Assembly (NCBI RefSeq): GCF_918797505.1
Contig: NC_092796.1
Span: forward strand, 28,902,098 to 28,966,097
DNA length: 64,000 bases
Reading direction: 5' to 3'
Source: Bemisia tabaci
Taxonomy: Eukaryota; Arthropoda; Insecta; Hemiptera; Aleyrodidae
Part shown: one piece after another, positions 20,920 through 31,286 of the stretch
Layout of the letters: each line of letters opens with the position of its first letter
How positions within the stretch are numbered: the first letter of the stretch is position 1
Notes under the pieces: model-generated
The model's database searches: none
What the model was told of the DNA's origin: nothing
Seen by the model: only the letters and a program-made list of their open reading frames with translations
Position numbers and translations under genes: made by a program

Positions 20920-21573
20920 AGCATGATGAGTCCATACTTTGTCGTGTGAAACTAGCGTAGAACCAGAGTAAGAGGGCGAGATGAATGCGTTGTTCGATCG
21001 GAGAATCATTTTGAGGTAGGTCCAGAGCAGCCTCAATGTAATCTCCCGGAACGGTCTTCTGTTGGAAGCGGTCAAGCAGAGTTGTCTTCCGGCGACGGAA
21101 TTCGCTTTGGTTTACACTCGAGGAATCGAACGAGGAGCCGAGTGCATGATATTAGCTGGCAATCGCGGTCACGGCTTTAGTACCCGGGATCCGATTTCGA
21201 CGCGAACCTCCTGGATGGGCGCATGTGCAAACCAAGCGGTGCTCTCCCGTGAGCGGTAATTCTCCGCAAGGACAGCGAGGGTGGAGAGGGGAATCTACGC
21301 TGTTGCTGTTTTCTTGAGAAGTCGGTGTGTTTTCGTAGGGAAAGGGGTCATGGGAAATAGAAAACCTGGTAAGCGCCATCGAAAGTTGTTAAGAGTTTGC
21401 TTAAGAGTGTATATTGGTTCGCCCTAAGAGATTAACTGCATTCACTTTAGCGAAATTTTCATTGGAAACGTCCCTATTTTATGGTGGGACTGTAGAGGAC
21501 TTAACCCAACCCCCTTCCCCCTCCCCCAGGCTTCCCATAGGTCGTGTGGAGCCAAGAGCCCCACGAGTCTCAA
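20920..21573. other. Unassigned sequence
   Basis: GC-balanced; frames of 65-75 codons on both strands without support. No repeats recognised before the C element. Confidence 0.3.
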
Positions 21574-21653
21574 TTGGACGTATTTATGCCAAAAGGAACT
21601 ATGACCCACGCGAACCCTATGAACATAGTTCCTTTTAGTATAAATATGTCCAA
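21574..21653. mobile_element. Family C fold-back MITE (copy 2), short form
   Basis: TTGGACGTATTTATGCCAAA to TTTTAGTATAAATATGTCCAA, 80 bp, with GGAACTATG / CATAGTTCC inside. Confidence 0.85.
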
Positions 21654-21849
21654 TTAATGAGGGGAAATTCAGAAATTGGGAAATTTGGGGGCAAATATTA
21701 ACGAGAGGCCTCAATCTCCCCACTTTGTATTTGAAGTTTGACCATTCATGTAGCAGTTTTAGTTGACCGGGTCAATTTAAGGGCATTTTTTTAGTTTTTT
21801 ACAGATTTCTCCCTCTCCTCTAACAAATTCTGCCTACCTTTTGGCTCCT

Positions 21850-22107
21850 CACTGGAAAAAAACACATTGGATCTAGAGTCCAGACTTTTGAAAACATTGA
21901 CAAGAAAAAATACTCTTGATTCAATCGGATTTTTGCTTGAATCAAAACAAAATCCGCTTAAATTAAATGGCTTGGTTCTTAATTTAAGCTAGATTCTGAT
22001 TGAATAAAGAATACTTTTTCTTGTCGATGTTTTTAAGAGTCAGGACTCTAGATCCAATGTGTTTTTTTTTTTTTTTTGTTTTTTTTTTTTTTTTTTTTTT
22101 CCCAGTG
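21850..22107. mobile_element. Family E hairpin MITE (copy 3)
   Basis: Starts CACTGGAAAAAAACACATTG and ends in an unusually long T run followed by CCCAGTG. GGATCTAGAGTCCAGAC pairs with GTCAGGACTCTAGATCC. Confidence 0.85.
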
Positions 22108-22472
22108 CTCTATCAATTCTTAGAGAATCGACTACAGTATCCTTGACGCGTTGAACTCTCGAGAGGTCACCCCTTAATGGGAGGTTTTCATTCGGAGTAC
22201 CAGACTGCTTGCCGCGCGACAACACTGTCCATTACATAACGGAGGATGACCCATGCGAGCGCTAATCCGATCTCGTTCTGCCCGCTGATGTGCCCGTTTT
22301 TTCGCTGTTTACACTGCGCCTGCAATTCCAACCGTGGACCCGCTGCCAGGTTGCCCTCGAGTAAATTACTATCGGGAAGCGCCTAGCAGAATGGAATATC
22401 ACGAGATGTATTGCAAAATGAAATAGACTACATTTTGCAATTCGGAACTACGCTTCCTGGCTTATCTGTAAA
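22108..22472. other. Unassigned sequence; right part is a dispersed repeat
   Basis: GACTACATTTTGCAATTCGG (22428-22447) recurs around 58047 as GACTACATTCTGCAATTTGG, and its flank continues after the C element at 22628. The rest is unassigned. Confidence 0.35.
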
Positions 22473-22627
22473 TGGACGTATTTCTGTCAAACGGAACTAA
22501 GCGCCATCGGGGGAGGAAGGGAGAGGGGGGCTTGGATTGACGGCGGAATCGGGCGTCGGGCTCATTCCGTCCTATGCTCGCAATGCTTTTCCATGGCGCT
22601 TAGTTCCGTTTGACAGAAATACGTCCA
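22473..22627. mobile_element. Family C fold-back MITE (copy 3), alternative core
   Basis: TGGACGTATTTCTGTCAAAC to GTTTGACAGAAATACGTCCA. Unlike copies 1, 6, 7 and 8 the core begins AAGCGCCAT and includes GGCGGAATCGGGCGTCG, shared only with copy 4. Confidence 0.85.
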
Positions 22628-23000
22628 AATATGCTTATGTGCATATAGAAACGAATGGTACACATGTCGTTTCTGCACTGGCAATGAGCCAAACATTGTA
22701 GTTCCGAAACAGTTTTTGCAGAAGTTTCCGAGAAATTCCCGGAGTGATTTGAAATAACATCACAAACATTTTTGACGCGTTTTTTTCCGTTCGTTCTATT
22801 TTCTTTTTAGTAAACCAAATTAATTTTAGGCGAATGACGTTTCCGAATCGCCGCATCGTTTAAACGTCGTCCGAGTTGCTGAATCGTTGCAATTAAAATA
22901 CTTATTTAACCCTTAACTGTGGCAAAACCCGGGCAGGGACCGTCAATAGAAATGACGAGTGGTCCTAGTTTTGCGGCGATTTTAGCACGCGCAAGTTAGG
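22628..23000. other. Unassigned sequence
   Basis: The first about 70 bp continue the dispersed repeat interrupted by the C element (ACATTGTAGTTCCG). The rest is unassigned. Confidence 0.3.
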
Positions 23001-23415
23001 GAAGGAAGCTCAGTCGAAGTGTCGAGTCATCTTCAGAATGTGATGCGCCTTCAATTCAGTTAGCGGCAGTGTTCCAATACTGGCGGTCGAGTAGTTTTCG
23101 CAAAGTAAACCTCGCATTGCGTTTGGTGCAATGCGAGAAGTATTCATGCACTCTTGTAGGCGCTAATATGCGCTTGACGCCGACCGCACTGTTTGGCACA
23201 ATGCGTAAAGTATTCCTAAAGTCTCGCAGGCGCCGATATAAGTTAGACACCGACCGCGACGTGTTCGGCGCGATTATTCGAACTTGCGTTAGGATAATCA
23301 TGGCAGTGAAAAATGGGGCTTAAAAGGCCCATGTTGTGTTTCGAGGCCGTTTGAGCGGTCCAACGTTGCCTCGTTTCTCCCAATTAAACATTTTTTCCTG
23401 AGAAAAGTCAAAAAA
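23001..23415 (+). mobile_element. Family N repeat (copy 1), two internal modules
   Basis: Matches 41447-41937 from GGAAGCTCAGTCGAAGTGTC through ATGTGATGCGCCTTCAATTC, the module region, GTTAGGATAATCATGGCAGT and CCCATGTTGTGTTTCG to CAACGTTGCCTCGTTTCTCC. It carries two modules of about 72 bp; the second copy carries three. Termini and class are not defined. Confidence 0.75.
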
Positions 23416-24014
23416 GTTTTCTCAGTTTTTTTTTTTTTCAGTGTAATACTGTTAAATCGACTTTCGCCTTTATCAAAGGAGGATGTAAGATGTGCATAAC
23501 CTCAAACTTGCTAGCTGATAACAGTGTTTATTTACGGCCGTAAGAAAATCGTGTCAGCCTATTTTCTAGCGACCAATGAAAAACCGGCACAGAAATGGCC
23601 ATACTCTGTCTATAAGGGTACTCTACTCGGGACTGGGTGACGATGGACGGCAACGGGGCGAGAAGGCACGGATAATATCGGAGAGGAGCCGAGTGTTTAC
23701 AGGGATTTGTGTTTCATATTTTTCCGGCGGGTCTTCCGACTCAAGTGCTTACGCTTTAAGCACTCCAGCGGCGGAGTATATTCGAGGCTCGTGCGAGCCG
23801 CGGCTTTGAATCGATGCACAAAACATGTATCACGGCTCGCGGCCACGGCTCACCCCCAAAGTGCTCTCATTCACACCTGTTCCGCCACTTTCTCTCACCG
23901 CCCCCACCTCTTTCACCCGCCTCATCAAAGTATTTCGATACCTCCACCCTTAAACTTGAAGCCCTCCATTCATTGTCGATCCCTAGAGACCTCTTTTTCC
24001 TCAAGGAGGCTCCA
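23416..24014. other. Unassigned sequence
   Basis: Overlapping frames (23576-23809 and 23707-24255) have biased composition, and the longer one reads straight through a C element, so neither is called. Confidence 0.3.
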
Positions 24015-24090
24015 TATCCAATATCCATGGCCAACAGACCAAACCACGTATCTTCGTTCGCGACGTTGCAGATTTCCCGTCATGCTTCAT
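24015..24090. mobile_element. Family W end fragment
   Basis: CCAATATCCATGGCCAACAG, then AAACCACGTATCTTCG and TTGCAGATTTCCCG match W copies at 44.4 kb and 55.5 kb. Broken by the C element that follows. Confidence 0.55.
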
Positions 24091-24311
24091 TTGGACGTAT
24101 TTCTATCAAACGGCCCTAAGCGCCATAAGGTGAGGAAGGTAAGGGGGCTTGGATTGGTGGCGGAATCGGGCGTCGAGTTCATTCGTTCCTATACTCGCAA
24201 TGCTTTTCCATGGCGCTTAGGTCCGTTCGACAGAACGCGCTATCCGGGATTCTAAATTCCTCAAAAGGAACTTAAATTGGCACTTAGTTCCGTTTGATAG
24301 AAATACGTCCA
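24091..24311. mobile_element. Family C fold-back MITE (copy 4), with internal extension
   Basis: TTGGACGTATTTCTATCAAA to GTTTGATAGAAATACGTCCA. It shares the AAGCGCCAT core with copy 3 but has a second partial end (TTCGACAGAACGCGC) plus about 60 extra bases, as if a nested or partly duplicated right end is present. Confidence 0.8.
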
Positions 24312-24313
24312 TT

Positions 24314-24474
24314 TAACATTCTGGATATTAAAAAAGTGTGCGAGAACTTATGAAATGCTGAATTACCCGCTGAGGCAGCTACTTCAGCAATGTCAAGATG
24401 TAAAACTAACTTCTGTGACTGGTAATTCAGAATTTTACGAGTTCTCTCACACTTTTTTTACATCCTGAATGTTA
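24314..24474. mobile_element. Fold-back element L, 161 bp
   Basis: TAACATTCTGGATATTAAAA mirrors TTTTACATCCTGAATGTTA, and the arms continue through GTGTGCGAGAACTTATGAAA and its inverse, ending at ATTACC / GGTAAT around a loop of about 55 bp. Directly adjacent to the C element. Confidence 0.8.
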
Positions 24475-24497
24475 AATCAACTTCACTTTTTTTTCGG

Positions 24498-24560
24498 TGC
24501 ACGTATCTTCGTTTTCGACGTTGCAGATTTCCCGTGCTTCATTTATTATCCAAAAGCTAT
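24498..24560. mobile_element. Family W end fragment
   Basis: CACGTATCTTCGTTTTCGAC then GTTGCAGATTTCCCGTGCTT, a second copy of the fragment at 24015-24090. Confidence 0.5.
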
Positions 24561-24588
24561 TCGTCGAAATGGAGATGTTGCATGTGTG

Positions 24589-25056
24589 AGGAATTTGCGA
24601 TTTGACTGTTGATTCTTATGTAAAAGTTTGCGAAAAACACGATGGTGCCACTGGTTTTCTCTGAAATCAACTCCCAAGCTCAAAAAAGCTCTCAAGTTGA
24701 GGCCAAAATGGAGAGGATATAGCCCACGCTATCCTGAGAGTCCACGTCTACATCAAGACAAAATCTCCTTCTCCATGCAAAGATAGGGAGCAAATACGTT
24801 GACAGGGCTGTCACCTCATTTGGGGACTCTAAAACTGAAATCACGGCAACCCTGCCAATGTATTTGCTCTCTATTTTTGCATGGAGAGTTTGTCTTGATG
24901 TAGACGTGGACTCTCAGGATAGCGTGGGGTATCCTCTCCATTTTGGCCTCAACTTGAGAGCTTTTTTTGAGCTTGGGAGTTGATTACAGAGAAAACCAGT
25001 GGCACCATCATGTTTCTTGCGAACTTTTACATAAGAATCTGCAATCTGAATTTGCA
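24589..25056. mobile_element. Large fold-back element K, about 468 bp
   Basis: Arms of roughly 190 bp are nearly perfect inverted copies: GATTCTTATGTAAAAGTTTG mirrors GAACTTTTACATAAGAATC, CTCAAGTTGAGGCCAAAATG mirrors CATTTTGGCCTCAACTTGAG, and GTCCACGTCTACATCAAGAC mirrors GTCTTGATGTAGACGTGGAC. The loop is about 80 bp. High arm identity implies recent insertion or arm homogenisation. A transcript would form a very long double-stranded RNA. Confidence 0.85.
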
Positions 25057-26241
25057 GTTAGAAATACCCAAGATTTTTCTGTTAAAAATGCAATTTGCGA
25101 GGTGAAACTCGGCAACAGTCAATGTTGTTACGGGCTTTCGTGAATGAAACGACCAAATATCGTAAAAAGAAAGCAAGAATTTTGAGGATTTTAAGATCGC
25201 TTCGTACCTACCATAGAATTTGTTAAAATGATAGAATTGCTCACTTGATGTTTTGTATTTTTGATGGTATCACTTTTAAGAAAGGTAGGTCTCTTTAAGT
25301 CTGCGCTCAACTAAAGAGGTGCGTTCTTACCTTTTCTCTTACCAAATTGATCACTTGAAAATTTCAAGAGTCGGCCTGGAATTTTGAAGCCTGAGCCAGA
25401 CTGAGAAGTGCGCGAAGAGAGGGCATCACAGCTACGCAAGTGTCCATGATAGTTGAGCAACTTATCAGACCAACTTCAGCCGTTGCTCCAGCCACAGATG
25501 CCTATTGGTGTGTCCTTTCATGAGGAAATACGGTGTTTAGAAGGCAGAATTCGGCAATATCGGTTAAGCTTGTGCCCTCTGCGTCCACTGCCGGCCATAA
25601 ACTTGCGATCCCTGTGAGCTGAGCTAGTTACCCGACAAACAAGCATTCATTCGGGGCGCTTCCGCCAAATGGGGGAGGGAAAACCGCCCCCTCTCGTCAT
25701 TTCAGCGTAAAACCACGGCTGAATACAGTGTTTCTAATGGATGTTCAGCGGTTCTCACCTCGGAGGATAGATTGATTACATTTGGCAACGTTGCCGCGAA
25801 TTAATCCCGGGAACAAATGGAGATCAAACCGCTGTGTTCACCTCTTCCTCCCGCTCGCTCCGCCTAGGCCACAAATTCTAATTCGCCAATATGTCTCCCC
25901 CGGCCGCCCCCTCCCCTAGCGCGCCTCGAGCTTTCCCCGCCCCCGCCCCCGTCCTTGCATTAGCTCGACGTTATGGAATGAACACTCAATTATTTAGTTT
26001 GGTGCGATCGAGCATGGTGGACGAGAGGTGAGGACATTAGTTTAGGCGTGTGTCAAACGGCGCGAACCGTTGCCGGATTTCCGGTCATGCTTTTTGACTA
26101 TTTCCTGGAGATTTGGCCGCAAAGGCGATTTATTTCAGAAACTCGGGACTTGTATCTTTCCTGAAAAGAAAAAAAATAGTTTCGGGAGTCAACGCTAAGA
26201 TTCGCCAAATGATGATTGATGGCCAAAACAGTTGAACGATA
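25057..26241. other. Unassigned sequence with a GC-rich middle
   Basis: 25640-26050 is GC-rich with C-rich tracts (CCCCGCCCCCGCCCCCG), a run that could be a regulatory region. There is no TATA/initiator pair, and no frame is supported. Confidence 0.3.
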
Positions 26242-26495
26242 CTGCCGTGCGAAGGAAGAACGGCGTATGAGCCTTCAAACGTTGCCAAATCTCCTTCGGA
26301 AAATCACAAATTTTCGGGAAGATTTGTAAATATTTGTCTTTTAATTTTTTAGGGAAATTCGCTCGTAATTTGATCTAAAGTATCCAAAAATTTAAAGGAA
26401 AGAACATTCATAGCGTTCTTCAATGATAAATATTATCTAAGAGGCAATTTGATAACATTTGAATGTTCATACGGCGTTCTTCCTTAGCGCGGTAG
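26242..26495. mobile_element. Family D MITE (copy 8)
   Basis: Left end CTGCCGTGCGAAGGAAGAAC, right end GTTCTTCCTTAGCGCGGTAG. Confidence 0.8.
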
Positions 26496-27094
26496 AATAG
26501 GTCAGTTTCGCTAGAGTGGTTTTTTCGACAGGGTATGCCAACTGAAAGGATCAACCATCTTCGGTTTTACGGAGCTACTAAGACCTCAAAAAAATACGAG
26601 CGTCACATGCAGATGATTCAAAAGAGCAGATAATAAGATTCCACTTGCATGTATTACAATGAACTTTATACTATCAAATAAGATATTTAGACCAATGAGC
26701 ACAGCTTTAAACCAATGTTGTGTATTACATTTGAAAACAAATACATTCAACTTGAGCCTCTACGTCTACAATGACAAAATTGTTAACAGGTGCAGTAGAT
26801 GATAAACGTCAAAGGTTGGGAACAATCCATTCTCACCCGCTCCCATCTAGTATTACCAAGAATCACCGTCGGGTCTGATGGGTGTCCATGCAGTCTCCCT
26901 TTGAAAATACTCTAGGTCACAGAATCTTATTTTAATGGTTCAGCATAACGATTGGTAAAAATGCATGAGATCTGCCCAAACGTCAATTGTCTACGTTCAA
27001 AATTAAAGGAGATATCGCGTATCGAAAAACACAGCGTATGAACGTGACCTTACACTTCTTAGAAAAGACTTGCAATGTGAGATGATAACAACAT
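26496..27094. other. Unassigned sequence
   Basis: No recognised repeats; probably single-copy. It lies 3' of the minus-strand secreted-protein candidate. Confidence 0.3.
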
Positions 27095-27100
27095 TTTATT
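27095..27100 (-). terminator. AATAAA polyadenylation signal (minus strand)
   Basis: TTTATT on the plus strand reads AATAAA on the minus strand, 220-290 nt downstream of the candidate stop codons of the secreted-protein gene. This is the first canonical signal after them. Confidence 0.4.
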
Positions 27101-27387
27101 AGATTCAACGTCAACAAAAGATATGAAACGGTCTTATAATTGATTCCAATTTAAAAAAAAAAAAATCAGAATTACCATATTCCACGAAAAAAAACCCCGA
27201 GATGATTATAAGTTGTCCATTTAATTTTGAAACGAAGTCTCATTACCTACAGTAAAATAATTTCTTACTTAATTTCCATACTTCATTGATATATAGAGTT
27301 TTGGATGGAAGAAAGTGTGCACTCAATCTTCCTTCAGCGACTCCAAAAGAGTGTTTATTCCCGTCACTGTCCATTCACGGAGAAATT

Positions 27388-28083
27388 TCATCGCCCAACT
27401 TGCCCAAGGATAATTTCGGGTGGAACCAGCCTCGCATCACCTAGAATAGGAGGATAAAAAAATGGAAATTTACAAAAAGTGAAGAAGGATGTTTATTATA
27501 TAATGAGGGTTTGTAAAATTGATGACTTTTTTTCGTAAAAGGGCTTATGAGAAGGACGTCCAAAGATCAATGGACCATTTGACAAGGTACGAATTTAAGC
27601 AATCTGATACATGTTTATTAACCAGAATTTCACGTAGAACACAATTCATATAACGAAAATTACTGAAACCAACTCCTAAGGAAGATATTAAAGTTTTTAT
27701 TTCACATTGGTTACGAGGAATTTGAACTGCCCGCTCACAAGAAACTCACAGGTTGCGCTTATTGAATTGCGTGATTCTCAATTTCTGAGTTACTTTCCCC
27801 GTTTCCAATGTGCACGTCGTGTTCTATGCGTTATTTACCTCCCGTATAAATTCGTACAGAGTAAAGTGACCCATTCAAAAGAATTTATCTTTAGATGTCT
27901 ACCAATTTTAAAGTTAAACGTCGAAAAAGTATATTTGAAGCTGGGGACGAGAAAGTTCAGCTTACCGGGCCCCGCTTCGATAGCTCCCTCGGTTGATTCA
28001 GCAACTTTTGAAATCTTGAAACTGCAACAGTTCTCCAAGATGACACTAAAAATCAGGGCAAACAAATATTTTGGCATTGCCAT
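27388..28083 (-). CDS. Candidate two-exon small secreted protein (56 aa), unknown function
   Basis: Exon 1 is 28083-27966. Its first 22 or so residues are a convincing signal peptide (MPKYLFALIFSVIL core, then ENCCSF), followed by an acidic segment, KVAESTEGAIEAGP. It ends at a strong donor, G|GTAAGC (27965-27960), in phase 1. Exon 2 begins after an excellent acceptor: a pyrimidine tract, TCCTCCTATTCTAG, then exon from 27440. The phase matches and gives DARLVPPEIILGQVGR and a stop at 27388. The intron (27965-27441) contains half of a family I element. An alternative terminal exon using GAG|GCT at 27430 opens a frame of 35 codons (…NYPWASWAMKFLREWTVTG…) to a stop at 27323. It looks at least as protein-like but needs another upstream exon to match phase. 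No TATA box is seen. A secreted peptide or salivary protein is only a guess. Confidence 0.45.
27570..27745. mobile_element. Family I fragment (copy 3), left arm
   Basis: ATGGACCATTTGACAAGGTA followed by CGAATTTAAGCAATCTGATA and TCACATTGGTTACGAGGAAT. The right arm is absent. Lies inside the proposed intron of the secreted-protein candidate. Confidence 0.75.
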
Positions 28084-28703
28084 TATATGTCAGAACTCGC
28101 GATTTATCCATTAAGGCCGATTTGACGGACGCTCAAGTGACAATGTAGACGACGCGCTTTTGGATGACCGGGGTAAGGTGGGATGATCATAGCTGGACAA
28201 TGACTGGTACAAGAGAGATCACAAAACTCCGTATCAGGTATTGTGTCGATATGAACAATCAGAAATATGCGATGAAATTACGCGGCAGCGCCTGAATTTT
28301 TTGAGAGAGTATCAGTTACAACAGGTAATTGTTAATGGGAGCTTGGAATTCTAACCGGGTGATAGCTGGATTCAATGATGAGATCTGGCCTAACACTACT
28401 GACGGGTAACCGAGGAGAGGTGTAGGAGGATAAATGAAATTTTGAGAAAATGGACCTAATGCCGTATGGGCGGAGATTTAATTAAAAAATGCCTCCGTTT
28501 TTTCCTAAAGCCTACGTACTTTTATGTTTTTTTTTTAAAAAAATCTGTTTGCTTAAGTCAATTTTGCAATCTCGAATTTTAGTAACGTCCCTTCGTCTGG
28601 GAAACGAAAATTTGAGGTACAAGAAAATTTTGGCAATAAGAGACCAAGTTTTTCAAGTTTCCGATACTGAATTTTCAATTGGACATAGGCAACTGACTTG
28701 CAG
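28084..28703. other. Unassigned region 5' of the minus-strand secreted-protein candidate
   Basis: No TATA/initiator pair was found upstream of the minus-strand ATG, so an untranslated first exon may lie farther away. No repeats recognised before the C element. Confidence 0.3.
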
Positions 28704-28782
28704 TTCGATGCATTTATGCTAAAAGGAACTACATGACATGCGAACTTTATCCACGTAGTTCCTTATGGCGTAAAAACGTCAA
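28704..28782. mobile_element. Family C fold-back MITE (copy 5), short degraded form
   Basis: TTCGATGCATTTATGCTAAA with AGGAACTAC on the left mirrors GTAGTTCCTTATGGCG and TAAAAACGTCAA on the right. Confidence 0.6.
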
Positions 28783-28984
28783 ATTCCAGGAGCCAATGAG
28801 TATTTTTGTCACAGACAGCCGTCAAAATGAAACTTCAAAATAGCCTCTCCGAAACATACATGAAAAGTGGAAAGTTGCATAGTTCGAAGTGGAAATCCGG
28901 CGATGTATTTGCTGTGTATATAATCTGCTTTAATCTTTTGTTTATCCATGGTCATTTCAGTTGACACATGTTAAAACAGGATAA

Positions 28985-29980
28985 CCCTGGTAAAAATTGG
29001 CGATACGAGCTGCGTTTCAAAATACCATAGGAGTTCTTATAGCCGACTAAAGAAGGCTATTAAAATCATATCGCTGGCTGCAGAAAGCGGAGCAAATGAT
29101 ATAGCCGGGCTATACGAAGCTATAAAAAAGTATACAGTCGGGCTATAGTTCCTATCGCCGGGCTTTACACTTTATCGCCTTTGGCTATAAAAGGCTAGAA
29201 GAAATTGTGTAGAAATTCGTGTGCTTTGGAAATCATTAAGTTTGATACGGAACTACCTTAATATTTACAAAACACATCATATTTTCCTTTAAAACATATT
29301 GTTTTTTCATCAATTAAAATGAGATGGTCCATACAGAGTGTGCAAACATTTCAAAATCATGAGTTGAAAAACGCTGACTCCGCGAGATTAAATATTAGAG
29401 CCTAACACAAAGCGGAGCGGCGATACATTGGCGCCTACAAACCTAACAGGGATACTTCACGCATTGCGCGGCGACGCACTGGCGCCTACAAACCTCACAG
29501 GGATACTTCACGCACAGCGCGGCGATGCACTGGCGCCTACAAACCTAACAGGGATACTTCACGCATTGCGCCAATGAGCGTTTCGCGCTCTCTGCCCGCC
29601 CGCCGCGCCGCAGCGTGCCGCGGCGCCGGCGTCTGAAGCAACTATTTCACACCAGAGGTATTGCCCAGTATCATAAGAAATTGAAGACGCTCCAACATAT
29701 TAAGTAGGCATCCTTCAAAAGTACGGAGCTTTCCTCGCAAAATAAATCAAGATACTACGGCACAAAAAGAGAGCGGTAGTCCAAACACTAACTAAGTCCT
29801 AGTATCCGTATTTAGTAACGTTTAGCATAAACTTTATCGTCTGGCTGTTACTTAATCGCCATCGGCTATAAAAGGCTATAAGAAATTGTACAGCCGGCTA
29901 CAGAAGCTATTGGAAATCTTACAGCCGGCTAGGTCTATAGTATTTTGGAACTCACATTCTACTGCCAATTTTTACCAGGG
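28985..29980. mobile_element. Family Z element (copy 1), complete, 996 bp
   Basis: Terminal inverted repeats are CCCTGGTAAAAATTGGC and GCCAATTTTTACCAGGG. Inside each end many TATAGCCGGCTATA-like words occur in both orientations (for example ATAGCCGGGCTATA), a subterminal cluster of the sort transposases bind. The middle has AATGAGATGGTCCATACAGA, then a GC-rich part with three 51 bp tandem units. No coding capacity recognised; superfamily not assigned. Confidence 0.85.
29412..29572 (-). repeat. Three 51 bp tandem modules inside Z copy 1
   Basis: GGCGCCTACAAACCTAACAG starts at 29430, 29481 (CTCACAG variant) and 29532, each followed by GGATACTTCACGCA. In inverse these read TGCGTGAAGTATCC…TTGTAGGCGCC, the same core module as in families M and N. 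Confidence 0.85.
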
Positions 29981-30253
29981 AAAATAGGGTTTAAAATTGG
30001 GCACTTAAATCATGTTTTCATAAGATATAGAGGTTTCTAAATTATGTTCAATCACACGTCAGAAATCGGTACCTATCTTTTAGATGATTTACTAATGCCC
30101 CTCCCCCCCGCCCCCCATACTTGCCGAAACACTTGAAAGCCGATGTGCGCTTTGGAATATGTACGGTCACCGACCCCGCAGGTCGTGTGAGATACATGAT
30201 TTTGTGGTTGTGCTGAACCAAATCTTACGTTTATTAATTATTTTTTTCTTATT
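29981..30253. other. Unassigned sequence with C tract
   Basis: Contains CCCCTCCCCCCCGCCCCCC near 30099. Ends in a pyrimidine-rich stretch (ATTTTTTTCTTATT) just before the frame at 30254. Confidence 0.3.
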
Positions 30254-30397
30254 ATGATGCGTTCACGACCAGTGAGCCCAGAAGAAGACTTGAGGAAACA
30301 ATTCATTTATTCTGAAATGGTCGACGTTAGTGAGAAATTAAAACATTTCAAGAAAAGGAGATTGGAGTTCAAAGGTACAATATACTATACTCCTTAA
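30254..30397 (+). CDS. Short charged coding-like frame, possible exon
   Basis: Forty-seven codons from ATGATG to TAA. The first 40 residues are convincing: a start MMRSRPVSPEEDLRKQFIYS, then a basic helical part SEKLKHFKKRRLEFK. After residue 40 the sequence AAAG|GTACAA is a usable donor, and the remaining seven codons read like intron. If the ATG is not the start, an acceptor at CCAG (about 30270 or 30279) after the pyrimidine-rich stretch would also serve. I do not recognise the family. No promoter elements were found. Confidence 0.35.
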   Translation: MMRSRPVSPEEDLRKQFIYSEMVDVSEKLKHFKKRRLEFKGTIYYTP

Positions 30398-30615
30398 CAT
30401 TTGTTGCTTAAAAGTAAAAACGTATTGAACCCAATTTGTTTTTCGGTGTGCTATATATACTTGCGCACCTTATTTTTTTTATTTATTTTTTTTTTTTTAT
30501 TTTTTTATTTAACTGGTTGATTTAAATAGCTCCATCCAGCACGAATACGCTATTTGAACTGTACATTTCGCAAAGCTAATTTTAGAAGCAACATTTGTAC
30601 CTTTAGCTTCCTTTG
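30398..30615. other. AT-rich sequence with T-rich tract
   Basis: A T-rich run with interspersed A (about 30468-30513). No feature otherwise. Confidence 0.35.
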
Positions 30616-30870
30616 CTGTCGTGCAAAGGAAAAACGTCGTATGGACATTCGAGAGTTGCCAGATTTCCCCGAACGAAACATGAATTTTTGAAGGAAGTCA
30701 TGCGTATTTTTCCTTAAAATTTTCTGATATTTAAGATTAACTTGGGAGTAGAACTGTCAGAAAAATTGGAAGAAAATATATTAAGAATTTCCCCAGTAAA
30801 TTCGTTGGTTATTTAAGGAAATATGGCAACGCCCGAAGGTTCATACGGCGTTATTCCTTAGCACGGCAGT
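30616..30870. mobile_element. Family D MITE (copy 9)
   Basis: Left end CTGTCGTGCAAAGGAAAAAC, right end GTTATTCCTTAGCACGGCAG. Confidence 0.8.
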
Positions 30871-31286
30871 ATGCATATGATTGCTTTTATGGAGAAGCCA
30901 GAAATAGTAGTTCCTTATTGCAGACTGAGGTGCATTTATTGTCTGGTGGCGAGTGCCAAAAATTGTTGGTGACAAAACGAAGACATCAGCCGCACGGCAC
31001 GGGATGTCTCGCCTAGTAGCGACGCGCGGCGGCGGTGGCGCTCAATAAATTATCACCTTTGTAATAGCTACACACGCACATTTGCTCTACTACGCGTACA
31101 ATAATGAGGAGAATAAACTTATAAATCAATCTAAATGATCGCGGGAAGTTCATTATGCGCGCGACGGTCATTATACCGCTCGGAGCACAATGGTCTCAGC
31201 CGTAATAAAAATCGGCTCAATATTCGGACATGAAAGTATCTCTAGTTGAATTATCCCGATGCCGAAGAAGGAGTCACAGATCACTT
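30871..31286. other. Unassigned sequence
   Basis: Contains a GC-rich patch at 30990-31040. No supported features. Confidence 0.3.

Noticed and set aside
23707..24255. 182-codon plus-strand frame
   Set aside because: Reads straight through a C fold-back element, has Ser/Arg/His-biased composition and no splice or promoter signals.
29412..29572. Regular 51 bp repeats resembling a CRISPR array
   Set aside because: No unique spacers between repeats, eukaryotic setting and position inside a transposon; it is a tandem module.
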